56,891 nucleotides of DNA, taken from Clostridia bacterium. GTDB lineage: Bacteria > Bacillota > Clostridia > Oscillospirales > Acutalibacteraceae. Where the stretch lies: assembly GCA_017475765.1 (NCBI GenBank), contig JAFVEY010000077.1:1-56891 (forward strand). The letters run 5' to 3'. The position numbers and the translations under genes were made by a program. Below, piece by piece: positions 16,800-25,431 of the stretch (the stretch's first letter is position 1; every line of letters begins with the position of its first letter). The notes beneath the pieces were generated by a model. It searched no databases. It worked only from the letters and a program-made list of their open reading frames with translations, and had not been told where the DNA came from.

Positions 16800-17279
16800 T
16801 TATGCTCTTACAAATTCATTGTTACCCATTTGTTCCTCTTCAATACATTTGATAAGTGCTGACAGCTTATCCGCAGCCTTTACAAGAGCAAGCAGCTTTG
16901 TGTCCTCGCTGCCGCAGGTAATGATTTTTTCATATTCATCACGCAGATATTCCGGCAGAGCTGACAGCAGCTGGTTTGAAGCTTCTGCCTCGATATCCGC
17001 ATACGCTTTTCTCAGCGTTTTGCTGGAATATTTTATTGGTGTGGGCAGATCTCCGGTGATGATTTCCGTACAGTCGTGATACATAGCGATGACAGCAGCT
17101 CTTTCGGGATTAATATTGCCGCCCAGTTTTTTATTATGGATCACACAAAGTGCATGAGCAATAATCGCCACAGTCAGACTGTGTTCACTTATATTTTCTA
17201 TGCGGGTGTTATTCATCAGCGACCATCGGTTGATATATTTCATTCGTGACATGATCGCAAAAAAATGGTAGTTTTCCAT
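16800..17279 (-). CDS. yfbR: YfbR-type 5'-deoxynucleotidase (HD domain), prematurely stopped
   Basis: 159 residues up to TAA 16802-16800. YfbR dephosphorylates deoxyribonucleoside 5'-monophosphates. HD-domain metal ligands can be read at His33, His68-Asp69 and Asp137, in SEHSLTVAIIAH, AMYHDCTEIITGDLPTP and VKAADKLSA. These are the positions I recall for the E. coli enzyme, so the truncated chain keeps the full active site. It stops right after GNNEFVRA, where relatives continue for about 40 more residues. ATG 17279 has the SD GAGGT. Divergent from the small Cys protein gene. See the remnant at 16686-16799. Confidence 0.88.
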   Translation of the reverse strand: MENYHFFAIMSRMKYINRWSLMNNTRIENISEHSLTVAIIAHALCVIHNKKLGGNINPERAAVIAMYHDCTEIITGDLPTPIKYSSKTLRKAYADIEAEASNQLLSALPEYLRDEYEKIITCGSEDTKLLALVKAADKLSALIKCIEEEQMGNNEFVRA

Positions 17280-17380
17280 GGTGATACCTCTTTTACGGTG
17301 TTTTGTTAAATTTCGTATATCAGCTTGCAATTACGCTTTCGGTTATGATACTATTGTCTTATCGAAAGGAGGAGATTGGT

Positions 17381-17563
17381 GTGAGTGATTCAGCGCAATG
17401 TTTAAGCTGCGTACATTATGTTTATAATGAAGATTGGGAAGAATATGAATGTCTTGTTTCTCTGGATGAGGATGAATATGCGGCGCTTATGAGCGGCAAA
17501 TATCAGGGATGTCCGTATTTTCGCCTTGATGATGAATACGGAGTGGTCAGGAAACAAATGTAG
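17381..17563 (+). CDS. Small Cys-containing acidic protein (DUF6472-like)
   Basis: 60 residues from a GTG start with a strong SD (AAGGAGGAG, 17366-17374). Four cysteines (CLSC at 8-11, EC near 24 and GCPYF near 44) suggest a small zinc-binding fold. The pattern CxxC-x-YVYNEDWEEYEC-x-SLDEDEY-x-GCPYFRLDDEY-VRKQM is, from memory, that of a short conserved Clostridia family of unknown function (DUF6472). An in-frame upstream ATG at 17303 lies before the SD and is not used. The function is unknown. Confidence 0.75.
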   Translation: MSDSAQCLSCVHYVYNEDWEEYECLVSLDEDEYAALMSGKYQGCPYFRLDDEYGVVRKQM

Positions 17564-17591
17564 AACTCCGCATTGATACTGATGCGGAGTT
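17564..17591. terminator. Probable bidirectional terminator
   Basis: Perfect 10-bp GC-rich stem (17564-17573 with 17582-17591) between convergent genes, starting right at the stop of the small Cys protein. No clear T run follows, so efficiency is uncertain. Confidence 0.5.
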
Positions 17592-17638
17592 GATGGTGAG
17601 GGTTTACTTTCTGCTTATTTTCTGTAATATTTCTCAGC

Positions 17639-18139
17639 TTACATAAACAGCGATACAATAAACGGAATTCCGTATGAAATAAATGACATAATAGCCGTTG
17701 CCAGGACAAGACCGCCGAGAATCGCTATGCAGGCATCTTTCAGCCTGAAGTGGAAAAGAGCAGCGACAAGAGAGCCTGTCCAAGCTCCGGTTCCGGGAAG
17801 AGGAATTCCTACAAAAAGGAAAAGTCCCCATTTTTTATGCTTCATGATTTTCTGAGCGCCTTTTTCTGCTTTTTCTTCGAGCTTGTTGATCATTTTAACG
17901 AATTTTGTATTTTTCAGAAGGTCAAATATTTTTTCTATAAATAAGAGTATAAAGGGTATCGGCAGAATATTGCCGATAATACAGATCGGTATGGCACGCC
18001 ACATATCAATATTCAGAATACTTGCGGCAATCAGACCTCCCCGAAGCTCCAGTATCGGACAAAGAGATATCAAAAAAACAATCAGCTCAGACGGTATGCC
18101 CCCAAGTGATGACACCATATTTTGAATTAAGTTTTCCAA
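17639..18139 (-). CDS. Small multidrug export protein family (COG2426)
   Basis: 166 residues, mostly hydrophobic, with about four membrane segments (ELIVFLISLCPILELRGGLI; AIPICIIGNILPIPFILLFI; GLFLFVGIPLPGTGAWTGSL; CIAILGGLVLATAIMSFISYG). The paired re-entrant motifs PxLELRGGxIAA and GIPLPGTGAWTGSLVAALF are the signature of the family named 'putative small multi-drug export protein'. The transport substrate is not established. A basic, coiled loop (KLEEKAEKGAQKIMKHKK) joins the two halves. ATG 18139 has a GGAGG-type SD. Monocistronic by appearance. Confidence 0.88.
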   Translation of the reverse strand: MENLIQNMVSSLGGIPSELIVFLISLCPILELRGGLIAASILNIDMWRAIPICIIGNILPIPFILLFIEKIFDLLKNTKFVKMINKLEEKAEKGAQKIMKHKKWGLFLFVGIPLPGTGAWTGSLVAALFHFRLKDACIAILGGLVLATAIMSFISYGIPFIVSLFM

Positions 18140-18296
18140 ATTGAATTCCTCCGTTTTTTAAATCCATCCTATTTATTATAGCCTAAGTTAAATCCGTTGA
18201 CAATACCTATTTTATTTTTTTGTTAATTTGTTATTATATATCTGTACGATAAAATGTGCAGACAGAAAATCAACACTTTCAATTTAATTCCAAATA

Positions 18297-18305
18297 TGAT
18301 ATAAT
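18297..18305 (+). promoter_or_regulatory. Extended -10 promoter of sbcDC
   Basis: TGA-TATAAT at 18297-18305 with a weak -35 (TTTCAA at 18277-18282, 17-nt spacing), about 30 nt before the sbcD start. Confidence 0.55.
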
Positions 18306-18335
18306 ACAATAAAATTTAAATCGGATGGTGATTTT

Positions 18336-19499
18336 ATGAAATTCATACATCTTTCAGATCTTCATATCGGAAAGAAACTCAACGGATTTTCTTTGCTTGA
18401 AGATCAGGAATATATACTGGGAGAAATTCTGGAAGGTATCAGGCGTGAAAAACCGCAGGCAGTCCTGATTTCCGGAGATGTATATGATAAATCAACTCCA
18501 TCTTATGAAGCTGTCAGGCTTCTCGACAGGTTTCTGGATGCACTTGATATTGACGGACTTTCAGTTTTTGTCATCAGCGGAAATCATGATTCCCCCGATC
18601 GGTTGTCCTTTGGTTCGGGAAGAATGAAAAAAAGCGGATTGTTTATCAAAGGCGGCTTTGACGGAGAGCTTTCGCCTGTTGTACTGGAGGATGAATATGG
18701 TCCTGTCAATTTCTATCTTCTGCCGTTTATCCGGATAGCCGATGTTAATTATGTATATGGTACGGATATCAAAGATTATACTGAAGCGTTTCAGCTGGTT
18801 ATTGAAAAAATGCAGCTTGACCCTTCACAGCGGAATGTCTTGCTTTCTCATCAGTATGTTGCCGGAGCTGTTCTTTCGGAATCCGAGAGTACAGTCGGCA
18901 GTCTGGACAGTATCGCTGCTGAAGTTTATCAACCCTTTGATTACACAGCTCTCGGACATATTCACCGTCCGCAGTTTGTCATCGGCGATCGTTTGTGCTA
19001 CTGCGGCACTCCGCTAAAATATTCTTATAGTGAAATCGGTTATGAAAAGTCCTATACGATCGTAACATTGGGTGGGAAAACATCTTCCGGTCATCTGTGC
19101 GATATCACAACAGAAATGGTTCCTTTGATACCCAAGCGTGATATAAGGGAAATAAAAGCTTCCTTTGATGATTTCATTGCCGCTGAACGTGATGATAACG
19201 GTATTGTTACCAATGATTATATCTATGCCGTCCTGACCGATGAATTTGATATTCCCGATGCTATCGGTCATTTGCGCAAGCTGTATCCGAATATTTTAAA
19301 TGTAAAACGTGAAAACGCCAATTATGATACTTACGATTCCGTCATTTTGGGAAGTGCAGGAATCGACAGAGATCCGTTTGAATTATTTTCCGAATTTTAT
19401 GCTGTTCAGCATGACGGAAACGAACCTGACGAAAAAAGTGCGGAAATATTGAAAAAAGCGATTGCGGAGATATGGGGGGATGAAAATGAAACCGATTAA
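18336..19499 (+). CDS. sbcD: Exonuclease SbcCD, nuclease subunit D
   Basis: 387 residues, homologous to Mre11. Calcineurin-like phosphoesterase motifs are in order: HLSDLHIGKKL (metal ligands Asp8, His10), LISGDVYDKSTPS, VISGNHDSPDR, LLSHQYV and LGHIHRPQ. With SbcC it cleaves hairpins and protein-blocked DNA ends. The SbcC start overlaps its last codons, so the two subunits are translationally coupled. The weak SD (GGATGGTGA) is 9 nt upstream of ATG 18336. Confidence 0.97.
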   Translation: MKFIHLSDLHIGKKLNGFSLLEDQEYILGEILEGIRREKPQAVLISGDVYDKSTPSYEAVRLLDRFLDALDIDGLSVFVISGNHDSPDRLSFGSGRMKKSGLFIKGGFDGELSPVVLEDEYGPVNFYLLPFIRIADVNYVYGTDIKDYTEAFQLVIEKMQLDPSQRNVLLSHQYVAGAVLSESESTVGSLDSIAAEVYQPFDYTALGHIHRPQFVIGDRLCYCGTPLKYSYSEIGYEKSYTIVTLGGKTSSGHLCDITTEMVPLIPKRDIREIKASFDDFIAAERDDNGIVTNDYIYAVLTDEFDIPDAIGHLRKLYPNILNVKRENANYDTYDSVILGSAGIDRDPFELFSEFYAVQHDGNEPDEKSAEILKKAIAEIWGDENETD

Positions 19500-22314
19500 A
19501 CTTGTTATGTCTGCTTTCGGACCGTATTTAAAGGAAACGACCATCAATTTCTCCGATCTCGGAGACAGCGGTATTTATCTGATAACAGGTGATACCGGAG
19601 CAGGAAAAAGCACCATATTTGAAGCAATCAGCTATGCACTTTATGGAGAAACGGTGAGCGGTTCGGGAAGAAGTGCTGCCATGCTCAGAAATAAATCGGC
19701 AACCGATGATGAGGAAACTTATGTGGAGCTTGATTTTATGGCGGCGGGAAAAAGGTATCATATTTACCGAAGTCCTAAATATACACTTGACCGCTTTAAA
19801 AAGCAAAGAAAAAATGCAGCCGATAGTAATGGCTCTGCCCAAAAGAAGCAGGCGGAACACGGCAATCAATTTCTTCTTCAGGGCTTTGATGACGGCACAT
19901 TGATTTCCAAGGAAAATGACGGGAACCGTAAAATATTTGATATTATCGGAATAGGCAAGGACAATTTCAAGAAAATATCCATGATCGCTCAGGGAGAATT
20001 TATGAGCGTTATCCGTGAAAAAACAGAAGCAAGAGAAAAAATACTGAATTCTGTATTTGATACGCAGAATTATGTTCTCCTGACGGAAAAGCTGAAAGAT
20101 TACCGCTCTAAGGCAAATGCAGAGCTTGAATCTGTTAAAGTGGGGCTGCTGTCTGTACTCAGCCGGCTTGAATGTAGCAAGGAAAGTGTTTTTGCCGATG
20201 ATGTACAGACCGAAAAGAATCTGGAGATCATTACCTCGGAGCAGCTTGAAAGGATACATACACTTGCAGAAAATATCATAGCGGAAGATACGGAGCTGCT
20301 GGAAAATATTGTCAGACAGCTTGAAGAGAATACTGCCCGCACCGATGAAGTCAAAAAGGATTTGGTAAAGGCTGAAATCAGACATCGTCAGGAAACCGAG
20401 CTGAAAAAAAAGAAAGCGGAAAGAGAAGCACTTGAAGCCACTCTTCCGGCATTGCAGAGAGCTTTGGAGGAAGTTCGGGACGCTCCGGAAAAGGCGGCTG
20501 AGATCGAAACTCGTGCAGAGGTTCTTGCTTCCGGACTTACCGATTATGATTCTCTCGATAAAGCGGTTTCAGATAAAACCAAAATAAGCAGGAATCTTTC
20601 AAAGTTACAGACTGAGCTTGAAACAGCCAGAAAGGAAAAAGCATCCGCCGAACAGGAGGAAGAAGCCGCTAAAAAGCAACTTTCCAAACTGGAAGGAATT
20701 GAGGAGAAAAAGGCTGATACTGAGATAAAATATCAGTCTGTGGTGGATAACGGTACCAAATTGAAGGAATTTCAGAGTAAATTTAATATTTTACGAACTA
20801 AACAGCAGGAAGCGGAAAAGCTGAAACAGAATTTTATGATAATTGCAGCGTCTTATACAAAGAAAAAAACAGAATATGATCATATTCACAAAGAATTTAT
20901 ATGCAATCAGGCAGGAATACTGGCAGCAGAATTAACGGCTGGGGAAAGATGTCCCGTATGCGGCTCAAGGGATCATCCTTTTCCGGCAAAGTCGGAGAAC
21001 AAAACCGTCACAAAGGAACAGCTTGACAAAACAAAGTCAGATCTTGATAAAGCAGATGCAGCAATGAACGAGGCTTCAAAGGCTGCCGGCATTGCCAAAG
21101 AAAGAGCCGAAGATTTTCGTAGTGATCTTTTGGAAGGTATGGGTTCATATTTCGGAAAGCGTATAGAATCTCTGGAAGAAACCGAAGAATATATCATCGA
21201 AAAGATGAAAGAATTAAGAGTGATTGCCAAACAACTGATGGCTGAGAAGAAAAAGTATCAGGAGCTTATTGATGAAAAAACGAAGCTGCACAGACTGGTC
21301 GATTCAAAGCAGGTATTAATATATGCTCTCGGTGAAAAAATTGCTGCTCTTACGGGTGAAGTGTCTGCCGAGTCGGAAAAGGAGAGCGCCGCTGGAGAAA
21401 GAATTACAGAGCTGAAGGAAAAACTGGAATTCAGTTCCAAAAAGGAAGCCGAAAAACATATTGCACAGCTCAAACAGGAAGCAGCTATGCTTAAAGCAAA
21501 ATATGAATCTGCCAGATCGGCTGTTGATACGCAAAAGAGCAGGGCAGAGGCGCTGATTTCTGCCGAGGAAGTTCTTCAAAAGCAGCTTTCCGAAAGCGAT
21601 GAATATGATTTGGATGTTCTTCAAAAAAAGGCTGAGACACTAGCAGATGCTTTTAAGATACTTGATGTTCAGAGACAGGAGCTTCATTCGAGAATTTCAT
21701 CCAATAACAGCATTAAAACCGAGCTGGAAAAGAAAAAGTCGGATTTTATTACTGCTTTTGAGAAATTTAACAGATGCAGCGATCTTTACAGGACAGCAAG
21801 CGGTGATCTGAAGGGCAGGGACAATGTGAAGCTGCTTTCTTATGTTCAGGCTGCTTATTTTGAAAGAGTGCTTCAAAGAGCCAATATCAGACTTTATACG
21901 ATGAGTGACGGCAGATACAGTCTGGTTCGTTCTTCGTATGCTGCCGACAAAAGAAAGACCACCGGTCTTGACATTGATGTTCGTGATAACGAAAGCGGTA
22001 AAACAAGAAATGTTGAAACCCTTTCCGGCGGTGAGTCCTTTATGGCGGCTCTTGCCATGTCGCTGGGGCTTTCGGATGAAATACAGTCGAATGCGGGAGG
22101 AATACAGCTTGAAACAATGTTCATAGATGAGGGCTTCGGCTCTCTTGATGATAGAGCGCTTGATAAAGCGGTTGATGCTCTTCATACATTGAGCACGGGA
22201 AATTGTCTTATCGGGATCATATCTCATGTAGGCAGGCTCAAAGAGGTGATCAATAAGAGAATTACTGTTAAAAGGAACTCTGACAACAATACCGTGGCGA
22301 AGATTGAGCTATAA
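19486..22314 (+). CDS. sbcC: Exonuclease SbcCD, ATPase subunit C
   Basis: 942 residues, a Rad50-like SMC ATPase. Walker A is GDTGAGKST (35-43). Two long Lys/Glu-rich coiled coils flank the zinc hook CPVC (Cys489-Cys492). The ABC signature is LSGGES (about 846) and Walker B is MFIDEGFGSLDD (about 880). ATP-driven opening of the head controls SbcD nuclease access to DNA. ATG 19486 is chosen for the GGGGGG SD 6 nt upstream and because it starts MKPIKLVMSAFGPY, the usual family N-terminus; ATG 19480 sits too close to the SD. It overlaps sbcD by 14 nt. Confidence 0.97.
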   Translation: MKPIKLVMSAFGPYLKETTINFSDLGDSGIYLITGDTGAGKSTIFEAISYALYGETVSGSGRSAAMLRNKSATDDEETYVELDFMAAGKRYHIYRSPKYTLDRFKKQRKNAADSNGSAQKKQAEHGNQFLLQGFDDGTLISKENDGNRKIFDIIGIGKDNFKKISMIAQGEFMSVIREKTEAREKILNSVFDTQNYVLLTEKLKDYRSKANAELESVKVGLLSVLSRLECSKESVFADDVQTEKNLEIITSEQLERIHTLAENIIAEDTELLENIVRQLEENTARTDEVKKDLVKAEIRHRQETELKKKKAEREALEATLPALQRALEEVRDAPEKAAEIETRAEVLASGLTDYDSLDKAVSDKTKISRNLSKLQTELETARKEKASAEQEEEAAKKQLSKLEGIEEKKADTEIKYQSVVDNGTKLKEFQSKFNILRTKQQEAEKLKQNFMIIAASYTKKKTEYDHIHKEFICNQAGILAAELTAGERCPVCGSRDHPFPAKSENKTVTKEQLDKTKSDLDKADAAMNEASKAAGIAKERAEDFRSDLLEGMGSYFGKRIESLEETEEYIIEKMKELRVIAKQLMAEKKKYQELIDEKTKLHRLVDSKQVLIYALGEKIAALTGEVSAESEKESAAGERITELKEKLEFSSKKEAEKHIAQLKQEAAMLKAKYESARSAVDTQKSRAEALISAEEVLQKQLSESDEYDLDVLQKKAETLADAFKILDVQRQELHSRISSNNSIKTELEKKKSDFITAFEKFNRCSDLYRTASGDLKGRDNVKLLSYVQAAYFERVLQRANIRLYTMSDGRYSLVRSSYAADKRKTTGLDIDVRDNESGKTRNVETLSGGESFMAALAMSLGLSDEIQSNAGGIQLETMFIDEGFGSLDDRALDKAVDALHTLSTGNCLIGIISHVGRLKEVINKRITVKRNSDNNTVAKIEL

Positions 22315-22316
22315 TC

Positions 22317-22358
22317 AAAAACAGGCAGCATCGTAAAAAAACGATACTGCCTGTTTTT
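22317..22358. terminator. Bidirectional terminator after sbcC
   Basis: An 18-bp stem with one mismatch (22317-22334 with 22341-22358) and an A6 loop. The arms end in A5/T5, so it works on both strands, between convergent sbcC and the M23 hydrolase gene. It shares the AACAGGCAG arm with the terminator at 7545. Confidence 0.88.
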
Positions 22359-23625
22359 ATCTGTCATATTCCGTGAGCGGATCATAACGCACGCCGTTAT
22401 GGCGCATTTCAAAGTGAAGATGCGGACCTGTGGAGTAGCCTGTCGAACCGACATATCCGATGAGCTGTCCGGCAACCACCTCTTGACCAGGTACAACAGT
22501 AACACCCGACAGATGTCCGTATATTGATATCTTTCCGTCACCGTGATCAATCATAACGTAGTTGCCGTAACCGCCGCCGCAGCCGCAGCTGTAATATTTT
22601 CCGTAATCATGTGTGCAGGATTCGTTTGTTGAAAAGACTGTACCGTTCCAGCAGGCAACGACCTTTTCACCGTATATGTTGCCGTCTGCAATATCAAGTG
22701 CACCGTGATTGCTTGCACCTCTCCATTCTTCAAATAACGAGGTGAGGTATGTATGCCCCGGACAGGGCCAGACATAAGAACCGTCAGATTCCACAACGAT
22801 CTGATTATCCTCTTCGGTTAATGCCCTGTTCTGAGCTGCCTGTTCCTGCATTTTTTTGATCCTTTCAAGGCGCAGCTTTTCTGCCATTTCCTTGTTATAT
22901 TCAGCTAATGCCTTTTCAAGCTCAGCCTGACGCTCTTCGTTTTCTTTGATGGCATCTTCCGTGTCCTCTTTCGTCTTTTTAAGCTCTAGAATAATCTTTT
23001 GATTTTCTTTTGAAAGCTCATTGACGTTGGTTTTGTCTGCTTCAAGCTGCTTCTTTTCTTTTTCGATCTGTTCTTTGCTGTCCTTCAGCTTCTGCTGTTC
23101 AGCGCTGATTTCCTCCATTTCTTCCTGAAGACCTTGTATTAGGTTGTCATCATAAGCAGAAATACTCTGAACAAGCTCCATTTTATCAATGAAGTCAGAA
23201 AAATCCTTCGCCTGTAGGATGATTTCAAGAGAAGATATATCACCGGCGGTATAAATTGCCCTGAGTCGTGAGCGCAGAAGCGCCAGTCTGTCCTCAATTG
23301 CTTCGAGTTTACTGTCGATAAGGGTTTGTTTTTCGCTGATTTCATCGGTCAGCTTTTTGATATTGTCGTTGCTTGTCTGTATTTTCTTTGTAAGTTCGGT
23401 TATCTGATCCTGAAGTTCCTTGCTGTAATCCTCTTTTTCTTTGATGCTCTTATTTGTCTGTTTAAGCTCCTCCTGATATTCGGAGTTTTCCTGCTCAAGC
23501 TGCTCATGTTGACGGGAGTTTTCCTCCTTGTCAAAAGCAAACACAGTAGACATTGTCAGCATAGCTGCTGCTAAAAATGCGGATAAGGAAGTCAGAACAA
23601 TTTTTTTCTTATTTTTACCAGCCAA
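22357..23625 (-). CDS. M23 peptidase / EnvC-PcsB-like murein hydrolase
   Basis: 422 residues. A signal peptide (about 1-30) is followed by a long Glu/Lys/Gln coiled coil (about 32-265) and a C-terminal LytM/M23 domain (about 290-418). The zinc motifs HGALDIAD (HxxxD) and HLHFEMR (HxH) are both intact, so the enzyme is probably active. In relatives, FtsEX recruits and gates such coiled-coil hydrolases or activators for septal wall splitting. The start is TTG 23625, set by SD AAGGAGGAG; the first ATG would remove part of the signal peptide. It overlaps the ftsX stop by 11 nt (CTTGGCTGGTAA), so translation is coupled. The Cys-Gly-Cys-Gly-Gly-Gly loop (SCGCGGGYG) is an oddity. Confidence 0.93.
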   Translation of the reverse strand: MAGKNKKKIVLTSLSAFLAAAMLTMSTVFAFDKEENSRQHEQLEQENSEYQEELKQTNKSIKEKEDYSKELQDQITELTKKIQTSNDNIKKLTDEISEKQTLIDSKLEAIEDRLALLRSRLRAIYTAGDISSLEIILQAKDFSDFIDKMELVQSISAYDDNLIQGLQEEMEEISAEQQKLKDSKEQIEKEKKQLEADKTNVNELSKENQKIILELKKTKEDTEDAIKENEERQAELEKALAEYNKEMAEKLRLERIKKMQEQAAQNRALTEEDNQIVVESDGSYVWPCPGHTYLTSLFEEWRGASNHGALDIADGNIYGEKVVACWNGTVFSTNESCTHDYGKYYSCGCGGGYGNYVMIDHGDGKISIYGHLSGVTVVPGQEVVAGQLIGYVGSTGYSTGPHLHFEMRHNGVRYDPLTEYDR

Positions 23626-24526
23626 GAATTTCTCCTCCTTCCTTTCTGAGGTATTTGGTGATCGAGATAAATCCTCCCAAAGCTCCGATTAATATGCCGG
23701 CACCGGAAAATCCTAATAATATGAAACCCCATAACTCTTCAAGGGGAATTGTGGATTTTCCGATGAAAGAAATGACATTGGAAGCAGTTTCCCTGACAGG
23801 GTTATAAATACTGATCAGAATAATGGAGGACAAAAGACCTGCAATCAGACCGATCGTCATCGCTTCAATGATGAACGGTATCCGAACAAAGGTATTGGTA
23901 GCCCCGACGGATTTCATAATGCTTATCTCAAAGCGTCTGGAATACATTGTCATTTTGATGGTATTGGAAATGATGAAAAGAGTGACTACTCCAAGAATGA
24001 TCACCACCCAGAATCCGACGATTGTTACAAAGTAATTCAGCTTTGTCAGCGTTCTTGCAATATCCCCACGGTCGCTTACGGAAACAACACCATTTATCTT
24101 CTTGATTTGTTCAATTGTCTGTTTATATTCCGAAAGATCCTTAAGCTGTACCTTATAGGCATTTCCCAGAGGATTGTCATCCCCCTGCATACTTTCATAC
24201 AGATTTCCCAGCTTGTTTTTATATTCTTTGATAGCATCATCCTTGGAATAAAATTCGCATTCATCGACATTCGGCAGTTTTTTTATCTGACTGCCCAGCT
24301 TGATGGCATCAATATCGGACATCTCATAGTCAAGATATACATTGATCTGATTATCGTCACCAATAGATGATATCAGACTGCTGACATTTGCTGACAGAAG
24401 CATTGCTGCTCCTGTGATAATAAGGCAGGAAACTAAGACAATGATGGAAGCAAGAGACATCATACGATGATTCCATATATTTTTTAAGCCTTCCTTTATA
24501 AGATAACCGCTGCTTGAAAACTTCAT
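23615..24526 (-). CDS. ftsX: Cell division ABC transporter permease FtsX
   Basis: 303 residues with four membrane segments: about 20-45, 170-195, 215-240 and 270-292. The large extracellular loop (about 50-165) is the part that contacts the periplasmic or extracellular wall hydrolase in this family. N-terminal landmark: YLIKEGLKNIWNHRMMSLASI. SD AAGGGGG precedes ATG 24526. Encoded between ftsE and the M23 hydrolase, the classic arrangement for regulated wall hydrolysis at division or sporulation. Confidence 0.95.
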   Translation of the reverse strand: MKFSSSGYLIKEGLKNIWNHRMMSLASIIVLVSCLIITGAAMLLSANVSSLISSIGDDNQINVYLDYEMSDIDAIKLGSQIKKLPNVDECEFYSKDDAIKEYKNKLGNLYESMQGDDNPLGNAYKVQLKDLSEYKQTIEQIKKINGVVSVSDRGDIARTLTKLNYFVTIVGFWVVIILGVVTLFIISNTIKMTMYSRRFEISIMKSVGATNTFVRIPFIIEAMTIGLIAGLLSSIILISIYNPVRETASNVISFIGKSTIPLEELWGFILLGFSGAGILIGALGGFISITKYLRKEGGEILGW

Positions 24527-24540
24527 TTTTTAGCCCCCTT

Positions 24541-25260
24541 TTATTCAGAATATGACGGTTCGGAATCCGTTATATCCGCAGGATGGTATTTTGTTGGCAG
24601 TTTTTCGTCCCGTTCGATCTCTCCGCCGTTTATCATAATAATTCTTCCGCCGAATTCCTTCACAAGTTCATGCTCATGGGTAACAATAATAACTGTTGTG
24701 CCTCTTTTGTTGATTTCAACCAGCTTTTTCATGATCTCAAAGGACATTTTAGGGTCAATATTACCCGTCGGCTCATCGGCAATGATCATTTCGGGATTGT
24801 TGACAAGAGCCCTTGCAAGGCTGACTCTTTGCTGTTCACCGCCTGAAAGCTCATTCGGGCGGCATTTTTCCTTACCTTTCAGACCAACCATATCAATGAC
24901 ATACTGTACACGCTTTTTGATGGCTTTTTCAGGAGAACCGATTGCTCTCATTGCGAAAGCTATATTGTCGTAGACATTCATTTTGTCGATCAGTCTGAAA
25001 TCCTGAAAAACGATTCCCATCGTTCTGCGCAGATAGGGAATCTTACGGTTTCTGATTTTCATAAGATCATAGCCGTTTACCTTTATTTTTCCGAAGTTTG
25101 CCTTTTCCTCGTGTATCAGCAGCTTAAGAAATGTACTTTTTCCGGCACCGGAAGCGCCCACAATAAACACAAATTCGCCCTGTTCGATATCAAGGCTGAT
25201 ATTTTTCAGCGCTTCAGTTCCGTTTGAATATATCTTTGAAACATTTTTTAAATGTATCAC
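24541..25260 (-). CDS. ftsE: Cell division ATP-binding protein FtsE
   Basis: 239 residues. ABC ATPase with Walker A GASGAGKST (35-43), Q-loop GIVFQDFRL, signature LSGGEQQRVSLARAL, Walker B MIIADEPTGNID and the H-switch VIIVTHEHEL. Its ATP cycle drives FtsX and through it the M23 hydrolase. The start is GTG 25260, with AGGGATG about 10 nt upstream. It begins the three-gene operon, 14 nt before ftsX. Confidence 0.96.
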   Translation of the reverse strand: MIHLKNVSKIYSNGTEALKNISLDIEQGEFVFIVGASGAGKSTFLKLLIHEEKANFGKIKVNGYDLMKIRNRKIPYLRRTMGIVFQDFRLIDKMNVYDNIAFAMRAIGSPEKAIKKRVQYVIDMVGLKGKEKCRPNELSGGEQQRVSLARALVNNPEMIIADEPTGNIDPKMSFEIMKKLVEINKRGTTVIIVTHEHELVKEFGGRIIMINGGEIERDEKLPTKYHPADITDSEPSYSE

Positions 25261-25322
25261 AATATCACATCCCTGATTTTTTTACTATATTCTCATTAAC
25301 TGTAATTACCTATATCCTGTAT

Positions 25323-25351
25323 ATTATATAATATATTTAACTCCACGTCAA
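25323..25351 (-). promoter_or_regulatory. Sigma-A promoter of ftsE-ftsX-M23
   Basis: On the minus strand: TTGACG (25351-25346), 17-nt spacer, TATAAT (25328-25323). Leader of about 55 nt. Confidence 0.78.
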
Positions 25352-25398
25352 ATGTAAAAATAACCAAAGAAATGGATAATTATTGTGTTGCAGCAAAA

Positions 25399-25424
25399 CG
25401 CCGATATGAATTGTCATACCGGCG
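25399..25424 (-). terminator. Terminator of the CdaR/PucR-type regulator gene
   Basis: An 11-bp stem (25399-25409 with 25414-25424, one mismatch) with a 4-nt loop. On the minus strand it is followed by TTTTG. It separates this gene from the ftsE promoter. Confidence 0.65.
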
Positions 25425-25431
25425 CTGTGAT

